NCBI GenBank assembly: GCA_024277655.1
Contig: JAJRUT010000096.1
Span: 1 to 55,499, forward strand
Length of the DNA stretch: 55,499 nt
Source: Deltaproteobacteria bacterium
GTDB taxonomy: Bacteria > Desulfobacterota > Desulfobulbia > Desulfobulbales > SURF-16
Direction of reading: 5' to 3'
This document shows, piece after piece, positions 24,731 to 35,803 of the stretch. A model generated the notes under the pieces. The model worked only from the letters and a program-made list of their open reading frames with translations, made no database searches and was not told the origin of the DNA. The position numbers were made by a program, and so were the translations under genes. Within the stretch, counting starts at the first letter, position 1; the number at the start of each line of letters is the position of its first letter.

Positions 24731-25861
24731 ATGCCCATTATAGTTAATATTGCCAGAGATGAATTTTTGTCAGGTTTGGCATCGCTCCAGAGTATTTCAG
24801 CCAAGAAAGGGACGATGGTCATCCTTTCTAATGTTTTAATTAAAACCATAAACGATGGTGTAGAGTTGACCTGCACGGATCTTGAAATTGGTCTCCGTTG
24901 CACCCTGCCCGCTGAAGTTTTCTCTGAAGGCAGTATAACCTTACCCTGTAAAAAATTATTTGAAATTGTTCGTGAAGCTGAATGTTCCCATATCCATCTT
25001 GAAGAAAAGGACAACAGTTGGGTAAAGGTTTCTGTGGAAACAGGTGACTATAATATTGCCGGAATGGAGCATGATGAATTCCCCAACTTCCCCGAATATA
25101 ATGCCGATAATCTTATTACTGTTCCTTCTGAAAAAATAAAGGAACTCATTGGAAAAACATTTTTTTCAATGGCAAGTGATGGAGAAAGTCAATTTTCACT
25201 GGTGGGTATTCTTGTTGAAAAAATAAAGACTGATACCACATCAATGCTCAGATTTGTGTCCTCGGATGGTCATCGTTTGTCCCTTATGCAGGAAGATGTT
25301 GGTAATGAACTTGATAGGCTTGAGATAGAAAAAAATACCCTAATTCCTAAAAAAGGAGTTCAGGAAATAAATAAGTTTTGTGAGGCTACGGCTTATATTT
25401 CTTTTTCCTTCGAAAAAAAACAGGCTGTATTAAAGAAAGACTCTGCTATTCTCATCATCCGCCTCCTAAATGGTGAATTTCCTGATTATTTGTCGCTTAT
25501 AAACATAATAAACAGGGAAAAATTTATAGAGGTAGAAAAAATATCTCTTATTAATGCTTTTAGAAGGATGAATTTGTTTGCGGAGGATAAATTTAATATC
25601 GTTCAGTTTTATCTCCATGCAGGTAAAATAACATTATCATCCCAATCCATGGATATTGGTAATGCCCGTGAAGATATTGAAGTGTCCTATGATGGTGATG
25701 AGATAAAGATGGGTTTTAATGGTAAATATTTTATTGAAACCTTGTCTGTTATGCAGAGTGATACGGTTAAGATATATGTATCTTCAAACGAAAGTCCATG
25801 TATGATTTTATCGGAAAAAGATCCTGAGTATATTTCCATTATTATGCCCATGCATTTATAA
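24731..25861 (+). CDS. dnaN: DNA polymerase III beta subunit (sliding clamp)
   Basis: 376 residues. Three repeated clamp domains of about 120 residues are recognisable, starting with ISAKKGTMVILSNVLI. Typical patterns are FSMASDGESQFSLVGIL, RFVSSDGHRLSLMQ and the C-terminal EYISIIMPMHL. The ring tethers DNA polymerase III to DNA. AAGGAT is near the start codon. It begins the dnaN-gyrB-gyrA cluster, with 51 bases to gyrB. recF is absent between dnaN and gyrB, as in Desulfovibrio. Confidence 0.95.
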   Translation: MPIIVNIARDEFLSGLASLQSISAKKGTMVILSNVLIKTINDGVELTCTDLEIGLRCTLPAEVFSEGSITLPCKKLFEIVREAECSHIHLEEKDNSWVKVSVETGDYNIAGMEHDEFPNFPEYNADNLITVPSEKIKELIGKTFFSMASDGESQFSLVGILVEKIKTDTTSMLRFVSSDGHRLSLMQEDVGNELDRLEIEKNTLIPKKGVQEINKFCEATAYISFSFEKKQAVLKKDSAILIIRLLNGEFPDYLSLINIINREKFIEVEKISLINAFRRMNLFAEDKFNIVQFYLHAGKITLSSQSMDIGNAREDIEVSYDGDEIKMGFNGKYFIETLSVMQSDTVKIYVSSNESPCMILSEKDPEYISIIMPMHL

Positions 25862-25903
25862 ATATAAAGAATTAAAGTATAAAAAAAGTTTTTTAAAAAC
25901 TGA

Positions 25904-28321
<2,418 letters not shown>

Positions 28322-28477
28322 TTTTAAGTAGCAAACCTTAATAGTCTAATCCGCTAAAGATAAAATTAAGGATTGGATAAGTACCTTTGAGCTAATTTTT
28401 CTATGTTAGTTTTAAAAGTATTTTTCCAGATTCTTATTTTTTTTCGAATAAGTTGAAGAGTAAGGTACTAAAAAACT

Positions 28478-30964
28478 ATGACAAACGACGAACAAGTAGA
28501 ATTGCCATCCATCAGTATTGAGAAGGAATTAAAGAAGTCTTATCTGGACTATGCCATGTCTGTTATTATTGGCCGTGCTCTTCCAGATGTCCGTGATGGC
28601 TTAAAACCGGTGCATCGCAGGGCTTTATTTGCCATGCGTGAGCTTGGTAATTATTACAACCGCCCCTATCTTAAATCGGCCCGTATTGTCGGTGATATTA
28701 TTGGTAAATATCATCCCCATGGTGATCAGGCGGCCTATGATACCATTGTCCGTATGGCTCAGGATTTTTCCATGCGTTATCGTCTGGTGGATGGTCAGGG
28801 TAACTTCGGTTCTGTGGATGGTGACTCCCCTGCTGCCATGCGTTATACCGAAGCGCGGATGACCAAGCTTGACCAGGAAATTATTGGTGATCTTGATAAG
28901 GATACGGTTGAATTTATTCCAACCTACGATAATTCCATGGAAGAACCCACCGTTCTTCCCACCAAGGTTCCAGCCCTGTTAATGAATGGTTCCTCCGGTA
29001 TTGCTGTTGGTATGGCCACCAATATTCCACCCCATAACCTAACCGAGGTGATGAATGGCCTTATTGCCATGGTTGATGATCCTAATATCACTGTAAATCA
29101 GTTGATGGAACACGTTACAGGCCCTGATTTTCCCACCGGCGCATTTATCTGTGGTCGGGCAGGGATCCGCGAGGCCTATGAAACCGGACGCGGTTCTGTA
29201 CTTATGCGTTCCAAGACCCATGTGGAAAAATCGAAGAAAAAAAATCGTGAATCGGTGATTATCACCGAGATTCCTTATATGCAAAACAAGGTAAAACTTA
29301 TCGAAAAGATCATTCTTCTGGTCAAAGATAAGCGGGTTACCTCCATTGCCGAGATTCGTGATGAGTCTGATCGCCACGGCATGCGTATCGTCCTTGATTT
29401 AAAGAGGGATGAGATAGCCGACGTGGTGATAAATCAACTGTATAAAATGACCCCTCTCCAGCGTAGTTTTGGGGTGAATATGCTGGCTATTGTTAATAAT
29501 AAGCCCGAGGTGCTCAACCTAAAGCAGATAATGGAGCATTTTGTCCTCCATCGCAAGACTGTGGTATACCGGCGTACAGCCTACGAACTGCGGAAAGCGG
29601 AGGCGAAGGCCCATATTCTTATAGGCTTAAAAGTTGCCCTTGATAACCTTGATGAGGTTGTGGAACTTATTAAAAAATCTGCAAACCCCAAAGAGGCCAA
29701 GGATGGTTTGATGGTGCGCTTTGAACTGAGTGATATTCAGGCCCAGTCCATCCTCGATATGCGTCTGCATAAACTCACCGGTCTTGAACAGGAAAAGATT
29801 GTAAATGAGTTAAATGATCTTCTGACAAGAATTGCCCGGTATAAAGAGATTCTTTGTGATGATCTGGAAATTATGAAGATTATCAGAAATGAATTTATAG
29901 AGATTAGGGATCAATACGGGGATGAGCGTCTCACTGAAATTATTGAAGCGCCGGATGAAATATTGCCAGAGGATATGATTCAGCAGCAGGACATGGTGGT
30001 TACAGTTACCCATGAGGGGTATATAAAACGTAATCCTGTTGATCTTTATCGTTCTCAGCGCCGTGGTGGGAAAGGAGTGAAAGGAATCAATTCTAATGAA
30101 AGTGATTTTGTAAGCTCACTATATATGGCCTCAACCCACGATGCATTCCTGTTTTTCACAAACCATGGCAAGGTTTTCTGGCGTAAGGTGTATGAAATTC
30201 CCCAGGCCAGTCGTATTGGCAGGGGTCGGGCTATAGTCAACTTCCTGCAACTTGCAGAGGGAGAAAAGGTCGCTGCCATCATGCCTGTGTCCTCCTTTGA
30301 AGTTGAAGGGGAGTCACTCTTTGTTCTGATGGTCACAAAGAAAGGTGTAGTGAAGAAAACCAACCTGGCCGAATTTGCCAAACCGATGCGTAAGGGAAAA
30401 ATTGCCCTGAAAATTCGCGAGGAAGATGAGATTATAACCGCTGCCATTACCAATGGCAAAAACGATATATTCCTCTTCACCAAAAACGGTATGTCAGTTC
30501 GCTTTAACGAAAATGATGTCCGGGCCATGGGTCGCACCGCCACCGGTGTGCGCGGTATCCGCCTCAAAGAAGGTGATGAGGTCGTCTCTGCCGAGGTTAT
30601 AACCGATGAAGAAGAGTCAATCCTGGTGGTTACCGAAAATGGCTATGGTAAACGTAGCCCCGTCAATGAATACCGTAAGACGAAACGTGGTGGCTCAGGT
30701 GTCTTTGCCATTAAGGCCAGTGAACGTAATGGCAAGGTGATCTCAGCCTGCCAAATCACCGATGAGGACGAAATAATGCTCATCACAGATGGTGGTAAAA
30801 TTATCCGGATGGATATGCGCCAGATGCGGGTTATTGGTAGAAATACCAAGGGTGTTCGGATGTTCAATACAGCTGCTGATGAGAAGGTGGTAGGTATGGA
30901 TAAGGTTCCACCAGAGTCTGAAGCAGATGAAGATGGTTTAGAAGAAGGTGAGACTGAAGAATAA
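28478..30964 (+). CDS. gyrA: DNA gyrase subunit A
   Basis: 828 residues. The breakage-reunion domain contains [11 protein letters not shown] and the catalytic tyrosine in [11 protein letters not shown] (about residue 122). The quinolone-resistance segment [14 protein letters not shown] carries an Ala at the usual Ser-83 position. The C-terminal beta-pinwheel has the GyrA box [10 protein letters not shown] and ends in an acidic tail. It follows gyrB by 156 bases and is terminated by a hairpin at 31037. Confidence 0.96.
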   Translation: MTNDEQVELPSISIEKELKKSYLDYAMSVIIGRALPDVRDGLKPVHRRALFAMRELGNYYNRPYLKSARIVGDIIGKYHPHGDQAAYDTIVRMAQDFSMRYRLVDGQGNFGSVDGDSPAAMRYTEARMTKLDQEIIGDLDKDTVEFIPTYDNSMEEPTVLPTKVPALLMNGSSGIAVGMATNIPPHNLTEVMNGLIAMVDDPNITVNQLMEHVTGPDFPTGAFICGRAGIREAYETGRGSVLMRSKTHVEKSKKKNRESVIITEIPYMQNKVKLIEKIILLVKDKRVTSIAEIRDESDRHGMRIVLDLKRDEIADVVINQLYKMTPLQRSFGVNMLAIVNNKPEVLNLKQIMEHFVLHRKTVVYRRTAYELRKAEAKAHILIGLKVALDNLDEVVELIKKSANPKEAKDGLMVRFELSDIQAQSILDMRLHKLTGLEQEKIVNELNDLLTRIARYKEILCDDLEIMKIIRNEFIEIRDQYGDERLTEIIEAPDEILPEDMIQQQDMVVTVTHEGYIKRNPVDLYRSQRRGGKGVKGINSNESDFVSSLYMASTHDAFLFFTNHGKVFWRKVYEIPQASRIGRGRAIVNFLQLAEGEKVAAIMPVSSFEVEGESLFVLMVTKKGVVKKTNLAEFAKPMRKGKIALKIREEDEIITAAITNGKNDIFLFTKNGMSVRFNENDVRAMGRTATGVRGIRLKEGDEVVSAEVITDEEESILVVTENGYGKRSPVNEYRKTKRGGSGVFAIKASERNGKVISACQITDEDEIMLITDGGKIIRMDMRQMRVIGRNTKGVRMFNTAADEKVVGMDKVPPESEADEDGLEEGETEE

Positions 30965-31036
30965 GAGTATTACCCACTAACCCCTGCATTCTGTCTGTCA
31001 TTCTAAAATAGGTTGACCGGTTTTTATATTTGTCTT

Positions 31037-31070
31037 TAGCCTGTGAGCGCAAGTTCACAGGCTATTTTTT
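31037..31070 (+). terminator. Rho-independent terminator of gyrA
   Basis: TAGCCTGTGA (31037-31046) pairs with TCACAGGCTA (31055-31064) around an 8-base loop and is followed by six T. Confidence 0.9.
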
Positions 31071-31086
31071 ATGTAAGAGGCAGGGA

Positions 31087-31929
31087 TTAGTTTATTTTCC
31101 CGTTATAAACGCCCATTCTTGTTGCCTCAGGGAGGTGATCCCTGAGGTTAAAATCTGGTCTTGGCTGGGAGTTTACGAATGTTGCGATGTCAGCAGCCTC
31201 CATATTGTTGATATCTTCACCCTGAGACATATTATACTGTATCCAGGTGGCCAGATTCAGGTTCTTTGCTAAACCTGCTCCCTTGTTATAGGAGTTATTT
31301 CCCCAAATGGGTGGATTTCCATCACCTCCCTGGCCGTTACTTTTATGGCAACCTGCACACCTGTTTTCATACAAAACGACTCCTCTTTTAAGGTCTGCTT
31401 TTTGTATAAATGGTTTAAGTGACATCTTGGGAAAGGGACGATTAAACAAGGAAACCGGCTTGTCTGTCAACATTGACACCGGAATGCCTTCAGATAGCCA
31501 GGTGATATAGGTTGTCATGGCTATTGCGGGCTTACTATCAACGGGAGGCCTAATTCCGTTCATACTCCTCATAAAGCAATTTAAAATCCTGTCTTGGAGG
31601 GTAAGAATTGTATTTTCCCGTGGACCCATAGCAGGAAAATTGGCTGCCGTACCGATAAAAGTAGATCCTTTATTAGGTTTTTTTCCGCCATCAAGGTGGC
31701 AGGATGTGCATTTTAGATCATTACCGACATAGGCTTTGGTTAATGGATGTGTATTGGTCTCCATAATGAGTTTTTCACCCAATTTTACCATTCGTCCAAG
31801 TTCTCCCTTCGGGTATTTTATCGGTGCTGGAGGAATTGCGTAAGCTGTCTCTGTAAATATATTTACAGGAGACATTATTGCTATGATAAAAAGCACGATT
31901 GATATACGGGTAAACAGGTGCATTTTCAT
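31087..31929 (-). CDS. TsdA-like dihaem c-type cytochrome
   Basis: 280 residues from the ATG at 31929 (AAAGG upstream), giving a proper signal peptide ending near AYA-IP. There are two haem-binding motifs, CTSCH (C74-H78) and CAGCH (C191-H195). The segment LQDRILNCFMRSMNG (C118) and YITWLSEGIPV match thiosulfate dehydrogenase TsdA, where a Cys ligates the first haem. TsdA couples thiosulfate and tetrathionate in the periplasm. Tetrathionate reduction would also fit an anaerobe. The direction cannot be read. It lies convergent with gyrA. A repeat element is directly upstream. Confidence 0.8.
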   Translation of the reverse strand: MKMHLFTRISIVLFIIAIMSPVNIFTETAYAIPPAPIKYPKGELGRMVKLGEKLIMETNTHPLTKAYVGNDLKCTSCHLDGGKKPNKGSTFIGTAANFPAMGPRENTILTLQDRILNCFMRSMNGIRPPVDSKPAIAMTTYITWLSEGIPVSMLTDKPVSLFNRPFPKMSLKPFIQKADLKRGVVLYENRCAGCHKSNGQGGDGNPPIWGNNSYNKGAGLAKNLNLATWIQYNMSQGEDINNMEAADIATFVNSQPRPDFNLRDHLPEATRMGVYNGKIN

Positions 31930-31971
31930 GATTAACCTTTTTTTTAAGAGATAGTGTAAAGATAAGACTAG

Positions 31972-32097
31972 GAGCTTGTCCGAGAATAGGAAGCCGGCTA
32001 CAAAGCCGGAGAAATTGGCCAATTTTCCTTAAAGAGTCATGACACTGCTGCGCTTATCTCCACCTTTTCGCTTCGCCTTATATTCTCGGACAAGCTC
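31972..32097. mobile_element. 126-bp MITE-like element with 17-bp terminal inverted repeats
   Basis: GAGCTTGTCCGAGAATA at 31972-31988 is perfectly repeated in inverse at 32081-32097. The inner part has no coding frame but contains further small palindromes (AGCCGGCT, TTGGCCAA). No clear target duplication is seen. It sits between two minus-strand genes, in the promoter region of the cytochrome gene. Size and perfect termini suggest a miniature element mobilised by an unseen transposase. Confidence 0.6.
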
Positions 32098-32136
32098 ACA
32101 GGAATTATCTCTCACAGAATTTAAACAAAGGAAATA

Positions 32137-33231
32137 TTATTGCAAAGGATCTGTATCTTCACTCTTGCCACGATTTAAAATATGGTCGGGAACGCCAGCC
32201 GCTTTTTCAAAGATAGTCCGCTGGGTCTGAGCTCCGCTGAAATCGGCTCCGGTGAGATCGGCCTTGTAGAATATTGCTTTGACCATGTAACAGCGAGTGA
32301 GATTGGCACCCCTGAGGTCGGCCTTTGTAAGATCAGCCCAGTGGATATTGGCGTCAGAGAGATTGGCACCCTGGAGATCGGCTTTAATGAGAATAGCATC
32401 GGTGAGCCGAGTAGAGACAAGGTTAGCTCCCCTTAAATTAGCCCCTTTTAGATTAACTTCCTGGAGATTAGCCCCTTCAAGATTGGCTCCTGCCAGGTTG
32501 GCACCACTTAGTTTTAAGCCCTTAAGATCAAGGTTTTGGAGATCACATCCGGGGCAGTCACCTGTATCTATAAGTTGTTGTTGTGATGCTGAGAGTTGAA
32601 CTTCCGGCGTCATGGGTTCAACCACATAACTTTCCTTAAAGGGAATTTCGGCGTTTTTCTCATCATCATCATCACCTAAAAGGCCAAAGGTAAGGGTGGA
32701 GAGGAGGGAGACTTCCTCTTCGCCAGCTGCTACCTTTGGAGGGTCTATTTTGGCAGGGGTCGAGTAACTGGACTGTTGAGGTGGAGAACCCATAACGCCG
32801 GAGTTAATATCGGGGAGAGAACCGAGCACCTCTTCACTGGAGATAAGTCTGTTTTCCAGCATACCACTTCGGTATAACAAAAATTGATCCCCTGATTTGT
32901 AGACCAGATAACAACTCTGGACGTTATCGTCCCAAAATCTAAACTGGAGGCAGAGTCTATTATTGTCAGTGGTAGACCAGCGACCATGGGTTGCTTCACC
33001 GAGATTATTTTTACCGGTGAGTTTGCCCCCCCGGTTAAATTGAATCATGGCCTCAACTGATTTATCCCAGGAAACCATCTGTAACTCATTGCTTGAGAGC
33101 AACTCTTTGATGTTTTGTTTACTGAGTTGCTGCGCCCCTTCAGCCGTTGCTTCTTCAATGGAGGGACGATTTACGGTGCATCCGCAAAGGAAGAGGAGAC
33201 AGATCAAAAAGGGGGAAAGGAAGATTTTCAT
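32137..33231 (-). CDS. Pentapeptide-repeat lipoprotein
   Basis: 364 residues from the ATG at 33231, which gives a lipoprotein signal with lipobox LCGC (C18). The central region (about 50-120) is a beta-rich domain with GRWSTTDNNRLCLQF. A low-complexity linker follows. The C-terminal 120 residues consist of about 20 pentapeptide repeats of A(D/N)LxX type (GANLAGANLEGANL...), which fold as a right-handed beta-helix. A short CPGCDL motif begins the helix. Exposed on an envelope membrane, role unknown. The pentapeptide family has diverse functions. It is single-gene and separated from the che-like operon by about 200 bases. Confidence 0.8.
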   Translation of the reverse strand: MKIFLSPFLICLLFLCGCTVNRPSIEEATAEGAQQLSKQNIKELLSSNELQMVSWDKSVEAMIQFNRGGKLTGKNNLGEATHGRWSTTDNNRLCLQFRFWDDNVQSCYLVYKSGDQFLLYRSGMLENRLISSEEVLGSLPDINSGVMGSPPQQSSYSTPAKIDPPKVAAGEEEVSLLSTLTFGLLGDDDDEKNAEIPFKESYVVEPMTPEVQLSASQQQLIDTGDCPGCDLQNLDLKGLKLSGANLAGANLEGANLQEVNLKGANLRGANLVSTRLTDAILIKADLQGANLSDANIHWADLTKADLRGANLTRCYMVKAIFYKADLTGADFSGAQTQRTIFEKAAGVPDHILNRGKSEDTDPLQ

Positions 33232-33433
33232 ATTAGTTCCGGGCGTTTGTTTATTTGATGAAGAGCTATATATAAACAAACAACATAGCTAACGCAAAAG
33301 ACTTTTTAAATAGGTATGATTTGTCTTGCCCAGAGAAAGAGTAGGTGAATCTATTTTAGGCTTAAAAATGGGCTAAAATGGAACAAGAAACGGCCGGAAC
33401 TACTCACTGGCAATCTTCATTTACGGGAGAAAC

Positions 33434-33901
33434 CTATAACTCCATCAAACCAATCGAAACGACACCAATATTGGCAATTTTGAAATGGTACTCATACATT
33501 TTTTTGTCGATATGGTACATTTCGTTACAACTGGTAGGGATGGACAGGCTGAAACTCTGGTGGGGGAAGATCTCACTCAGCCAGCTTCCGGCAATGGTGT
33601 TGAGGAGTTCTGTCATCATATCATCCACCACTTCATTGCTTAACTCTTCAAGGCCATACAGGTTTTCAGCTATCTTCCAGCTTAATTTACTGGGACAGGT
33701 AAAATACAGCTTGGCTGTAACAGGATTCTCCACAAGCAAGGTGGCGCAGAGCATATTTACATCCTCGTCACGGCTCTTGCTGACAAAGGCCTCCATAAAG
33801 CCCATCTTCTCAAAGGTTGCACTGACAACCTTGGCAAGAGTTTGCTCATGCGGGTTTGTTTCTCCGTCTCTTATACTAAAAAGGTCAATCTCCCCAGTCA
33901 T
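33434..33901 (-). CDS. cheX: CheX-family phosphatase-like protein
   Basis: 155 residues from the ATG at 33901, five bases after GAGGAGGA; nearby ATGs upstream lie too close to that site. The CheC/CheX/FliY active motif D-xxx-E-xx-N is seen as DMMTELLN, followed by AGSWLSEI. The family dephosphorylates CheY-P. The gene overlaps the upstream response-regulator gene by 17 bases, so the pair is probably translated together and may act on each other. The last gene of a four-gene minus-strand operon. Confidence 0.8.
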   Translation of the reverse strand: MTGEIDLFSIRDGETNPHEQTLAKVVSATFEKMGFMEAFVSKSRDEDVNMLCATLLVENPVTAKLYFTCPSKLSWKIAENLYGLEELSNEVVDDMMTELLNTIAGSWLSEIFPHQSFSLSIPTSCNEMYHIDKKMYEYHFKIANIGVVSIGLMEL

Positions 33902-34286
33902 CATCTTCCTCCTCATCTTCTTCAAGAAAATCTTTTAACACTTCAAACATCTCAGAAGTGGAAAATGGTTTAGGCAGTACATCCATGGCTCCCATTTCCA
34001 TAAGAAGGTCGCGGCGGGCCATGTTTCCGGCACTGGAGACAACCAGCACCGGAATATCCTGCCATTCCTCGGTCATTTTTATTTGGGTGAGCAGGGTTTC
34101 ACCATCCATCTCAGGCATCATAAGATCAGTTAGGATTAGGTCAACCGTGTTGTCCTTTAGCTTTTCCAGGGCATCAAGGCCATGTTTGGCCTGAATAAAT
34201 TCTGCATCGTGGAAACCAATACCCATTAAACACTTTTTGGCAAAGATGCGGGCCGTGGTGGTATCATCAACTATTAAGATCTTCAT
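33885..34286 (-). CDS. CheY-like single-domain response regulator
   Basis: 133 residues. The receiver fold is complete, with acidic pocket D7-D8, phosphoacceptor D54 (LILTDLMMPEMDG), S84/S85 in LVVSSAG and K106 in LPKPF. There is no output domain. The last 12 residues are acidic (EEDEEEDDDWGD). It overlaps the downstream cheX, suggesting that CheX dephosphorylates it, and follows the HDOD gene with a 4-base overlap. Probably a signalling intermediate. Confidence 0.9.
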   Translation of the reverse strand: MKILIVDDTTTARIFAKKCLMGIGFHDAEFIQAKHGLDALEKLKDNTVDLILTDLMMPEMDGETLLTQIKMTEEWQDIPVLVVSSAGNMARRDLLMEMGAMDVLPKPFSTSEMFEVLKDFLEEDEEEDDDWGD

Positions 34287-35146
34287 TGGTCATCCTGCAT
34301 TGATTCTTGCATTTTTGTAAATTCATCACCTATAACCACCATGATTATAGCAAGATCATCTTCACTTAGATCTATATAATCTGTGTAGTTTGGGTCGAGT
34401 TGGTAACGTAGGGTATCTGCCCCTGTGCCACTTCCAGCCAGCATGGAGAGCATATCGCCAAGGTGAACGGCATAGACGAGGCCACGATGTTCTTTGGGTG
34501 CAGCAGACGGGTTGTGGTGGTAACGGATAGCAGAGGGGATAGGTTCCGGCAAATTCCAGTGTTCGGCCAGTTTAAAACCGGTCTCGCAATGGTCTATACC
34601 CAGAATTGTACTTTCAGCATTTTCATAGCTTGTAACCTTTTTTTCATCCAGGGCCTGGATCACCTTGGCAGAGGTGTTTTCCAGAAAGTCAGAAAGAATA
34701 GACTTACCAATGTCATGGAGAAGTCCACAGGTAAAGGCGACATCACCATTAACGGGTTTGATGGCATGGGGAACTATTTTTTTAGCAGCGAGAGCCGTAA
34801 GAAGATTATGGGCCCAAAGGTCTCCCTTCTGACCCTCATAACCGGTGAGTTCCTTTTGATACAACATGCCGGCAGCCTCATTCATGGCAATACTGATAAG
34901 GGAGGTTTCACCGGTAAAACCAACGGCACGGTCTATGGCGGTTATTTCACTTCTAAGACCATAGGCCGCTGAGTTAACGATTTTTAGCACCTTGGCGGTG
35001 AGGTTGGCATCATTTTTTATGATGCTAACGACTTCATCAAGGTCATGATCCTCCCTGGAGGTGACCTCAAGCAGACTTGAGGCGGAGGGGGACAGAAGTT
35101 TAATCTGGTTTATAAGTTTTGATACTTCGGCAGATGTGTTTGTCAT
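34283..35146 (-). CDS. HDOD-domain signalling protein
   Basis: 287 residues. The HDOD domain (about 15-215) has LSPSASSLLEVTSR, NDANLTAKVLKIVNSAAYGL, CGLLHDIGKSILSDF and HCETGFKLAEHW. A C-terminal helical part with an EDDLAIIMVVIGDEF segment follows. HDOD proteins are HD-like domains usually without nucleotide hydrolysis, and act as adaptors in signalling pathways. It starts just after cheD and overlaps the response-regulator gene by 4 bases. This supports a common operon with cheD, cheY and cheX. Confidence 0.88.
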   Translation of the reverse strand: MTNTSAEVSKLINQIKLLSPSASSLLEVTSREDHDLDEVVSIIKNDANLTAKVLKIVNSAAYGLRSEITAIDRAVGFTGETSLISIAMNEAAGMLYQKELTGYEGQKGDLWAHNLLTALAAKKIVPHAIKPVNGDVAFTCGLLHDIGKSILSDFLENTSAKVIQALDEKKVTSYENAESTILGIDHCETGFKLAEHWNLPEPIPSAIRYHHNPSAAPKEHRGLVYAVHLGDMLSMLAGSGTGADTLRYQLDPNYTDYIDLSEDDLAIIMVVIGDEFTKMQESMQDDQ

Positions 35147-35147
35147 T

Positions 35148-35630
35148 TTAGAGTCTCCAATCCGTTTTTCCCGGTGAAGAAATCATCGTTCTACCGTTTT
35201 TGGCTGTGAGGGTGACCGTGCGACTGATATGTCCGGCAACATCTTCGGCCCTAGGACTTACCCCGTAACCCCAGAGAATTTTTTTGACGGCAAGGATATT
35301 GCGTTTACCAATATTAAACACATTGTTGGTGTCCATAACATTGGCGCCACCTGTTATTTTGGCAATCATTTCCTTAGGGTTGCCGGTGGCGCCCTGCATC
35401 ATCATCTGTTGAATAAGGGCAGGGATACCGGTATCGGCAAAATAGCCAGGTTTGGCCTTTGCCTTGGCGGAATTAATGGAAGAATCGGGTAGTGCCACAT
35501 GCACCATACCCACAACCCTTGTTTTGGGATGGAGTAATATGACAGCAACGCAAGAACCTAAGGCATAGGTTTTGACAATTTCTGTTGGTGTTTTTGTGGC
35601 TCCTAGGTCGCCAACTCCCAAAACTAAAAT
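35148..35630 (-). CDS. cheD: Chemoreceptor glutamine deamidase CheD (probable ATT start)
   Basis: The best-supported start is ATT at 35630, six bases after AGGAGA. The first regular candidate, TTG at 35621, is 15 bases away from that site. The frame reads ILVLGVGDLGATKTP, like the N-terminus of CheD. Catalytic Cys in YALGSCVAVILL and catalytic His in GMVHVALP are present, and GGANVMD follows. CheD deamidates glutamines of chemoreceptors and can be regulated by CheC/CheX. First gene of the cheD-HDOD-cheY-cheX operon. A receptor candidate lies at 40443. Confidence 0.82.
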   Translation of the reverse strand: MLVLGVGDLGATKTPTEIVKTYALGSCVAVILLHPKTRVVGMVHVALPDSSINSAKAKAKPGYFADTGIPALIQQMMMQGATGNPKEMIAKITGGANVMDTNNVFNIGKRNILAVKKILWGYGVSPRAEDVAGHISRTVTLTAKNGRTMISSPGKTDWRL

Positions 35631-35803
35631 AGTATCTCTCCTGGGGTTAAAAAAAGATATTCATTGATATGTTAAGCCCAAAGGTATTTTCAGGTAAATC
35701 ACAACTATTTGTCAAATGATAAAAAAATAAAGATGGAGTTTTTGTCACATAATTCCCAGAAAGACACAAAAGTAAAAAACAAGTGGACCTTCCCTTAATA
35801 ATT

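Noticed and set aside
28322-28477. Riboswitch or small RNA between gyrB and gyrA
   Set aside because: Only AT-rich sequence with no stable fold that I can defend.
30055-30567. 170-residue minus-strand frame inside gyrA
   Set aside because: Antisense of the GyrA pinwheel repeats, with no initiation signal.
34463-34972. 169-residue plus-strand frame over the HDOD gene
   Set aside because: Antisense to an HDOD protein with clear motifs on the minus strand.
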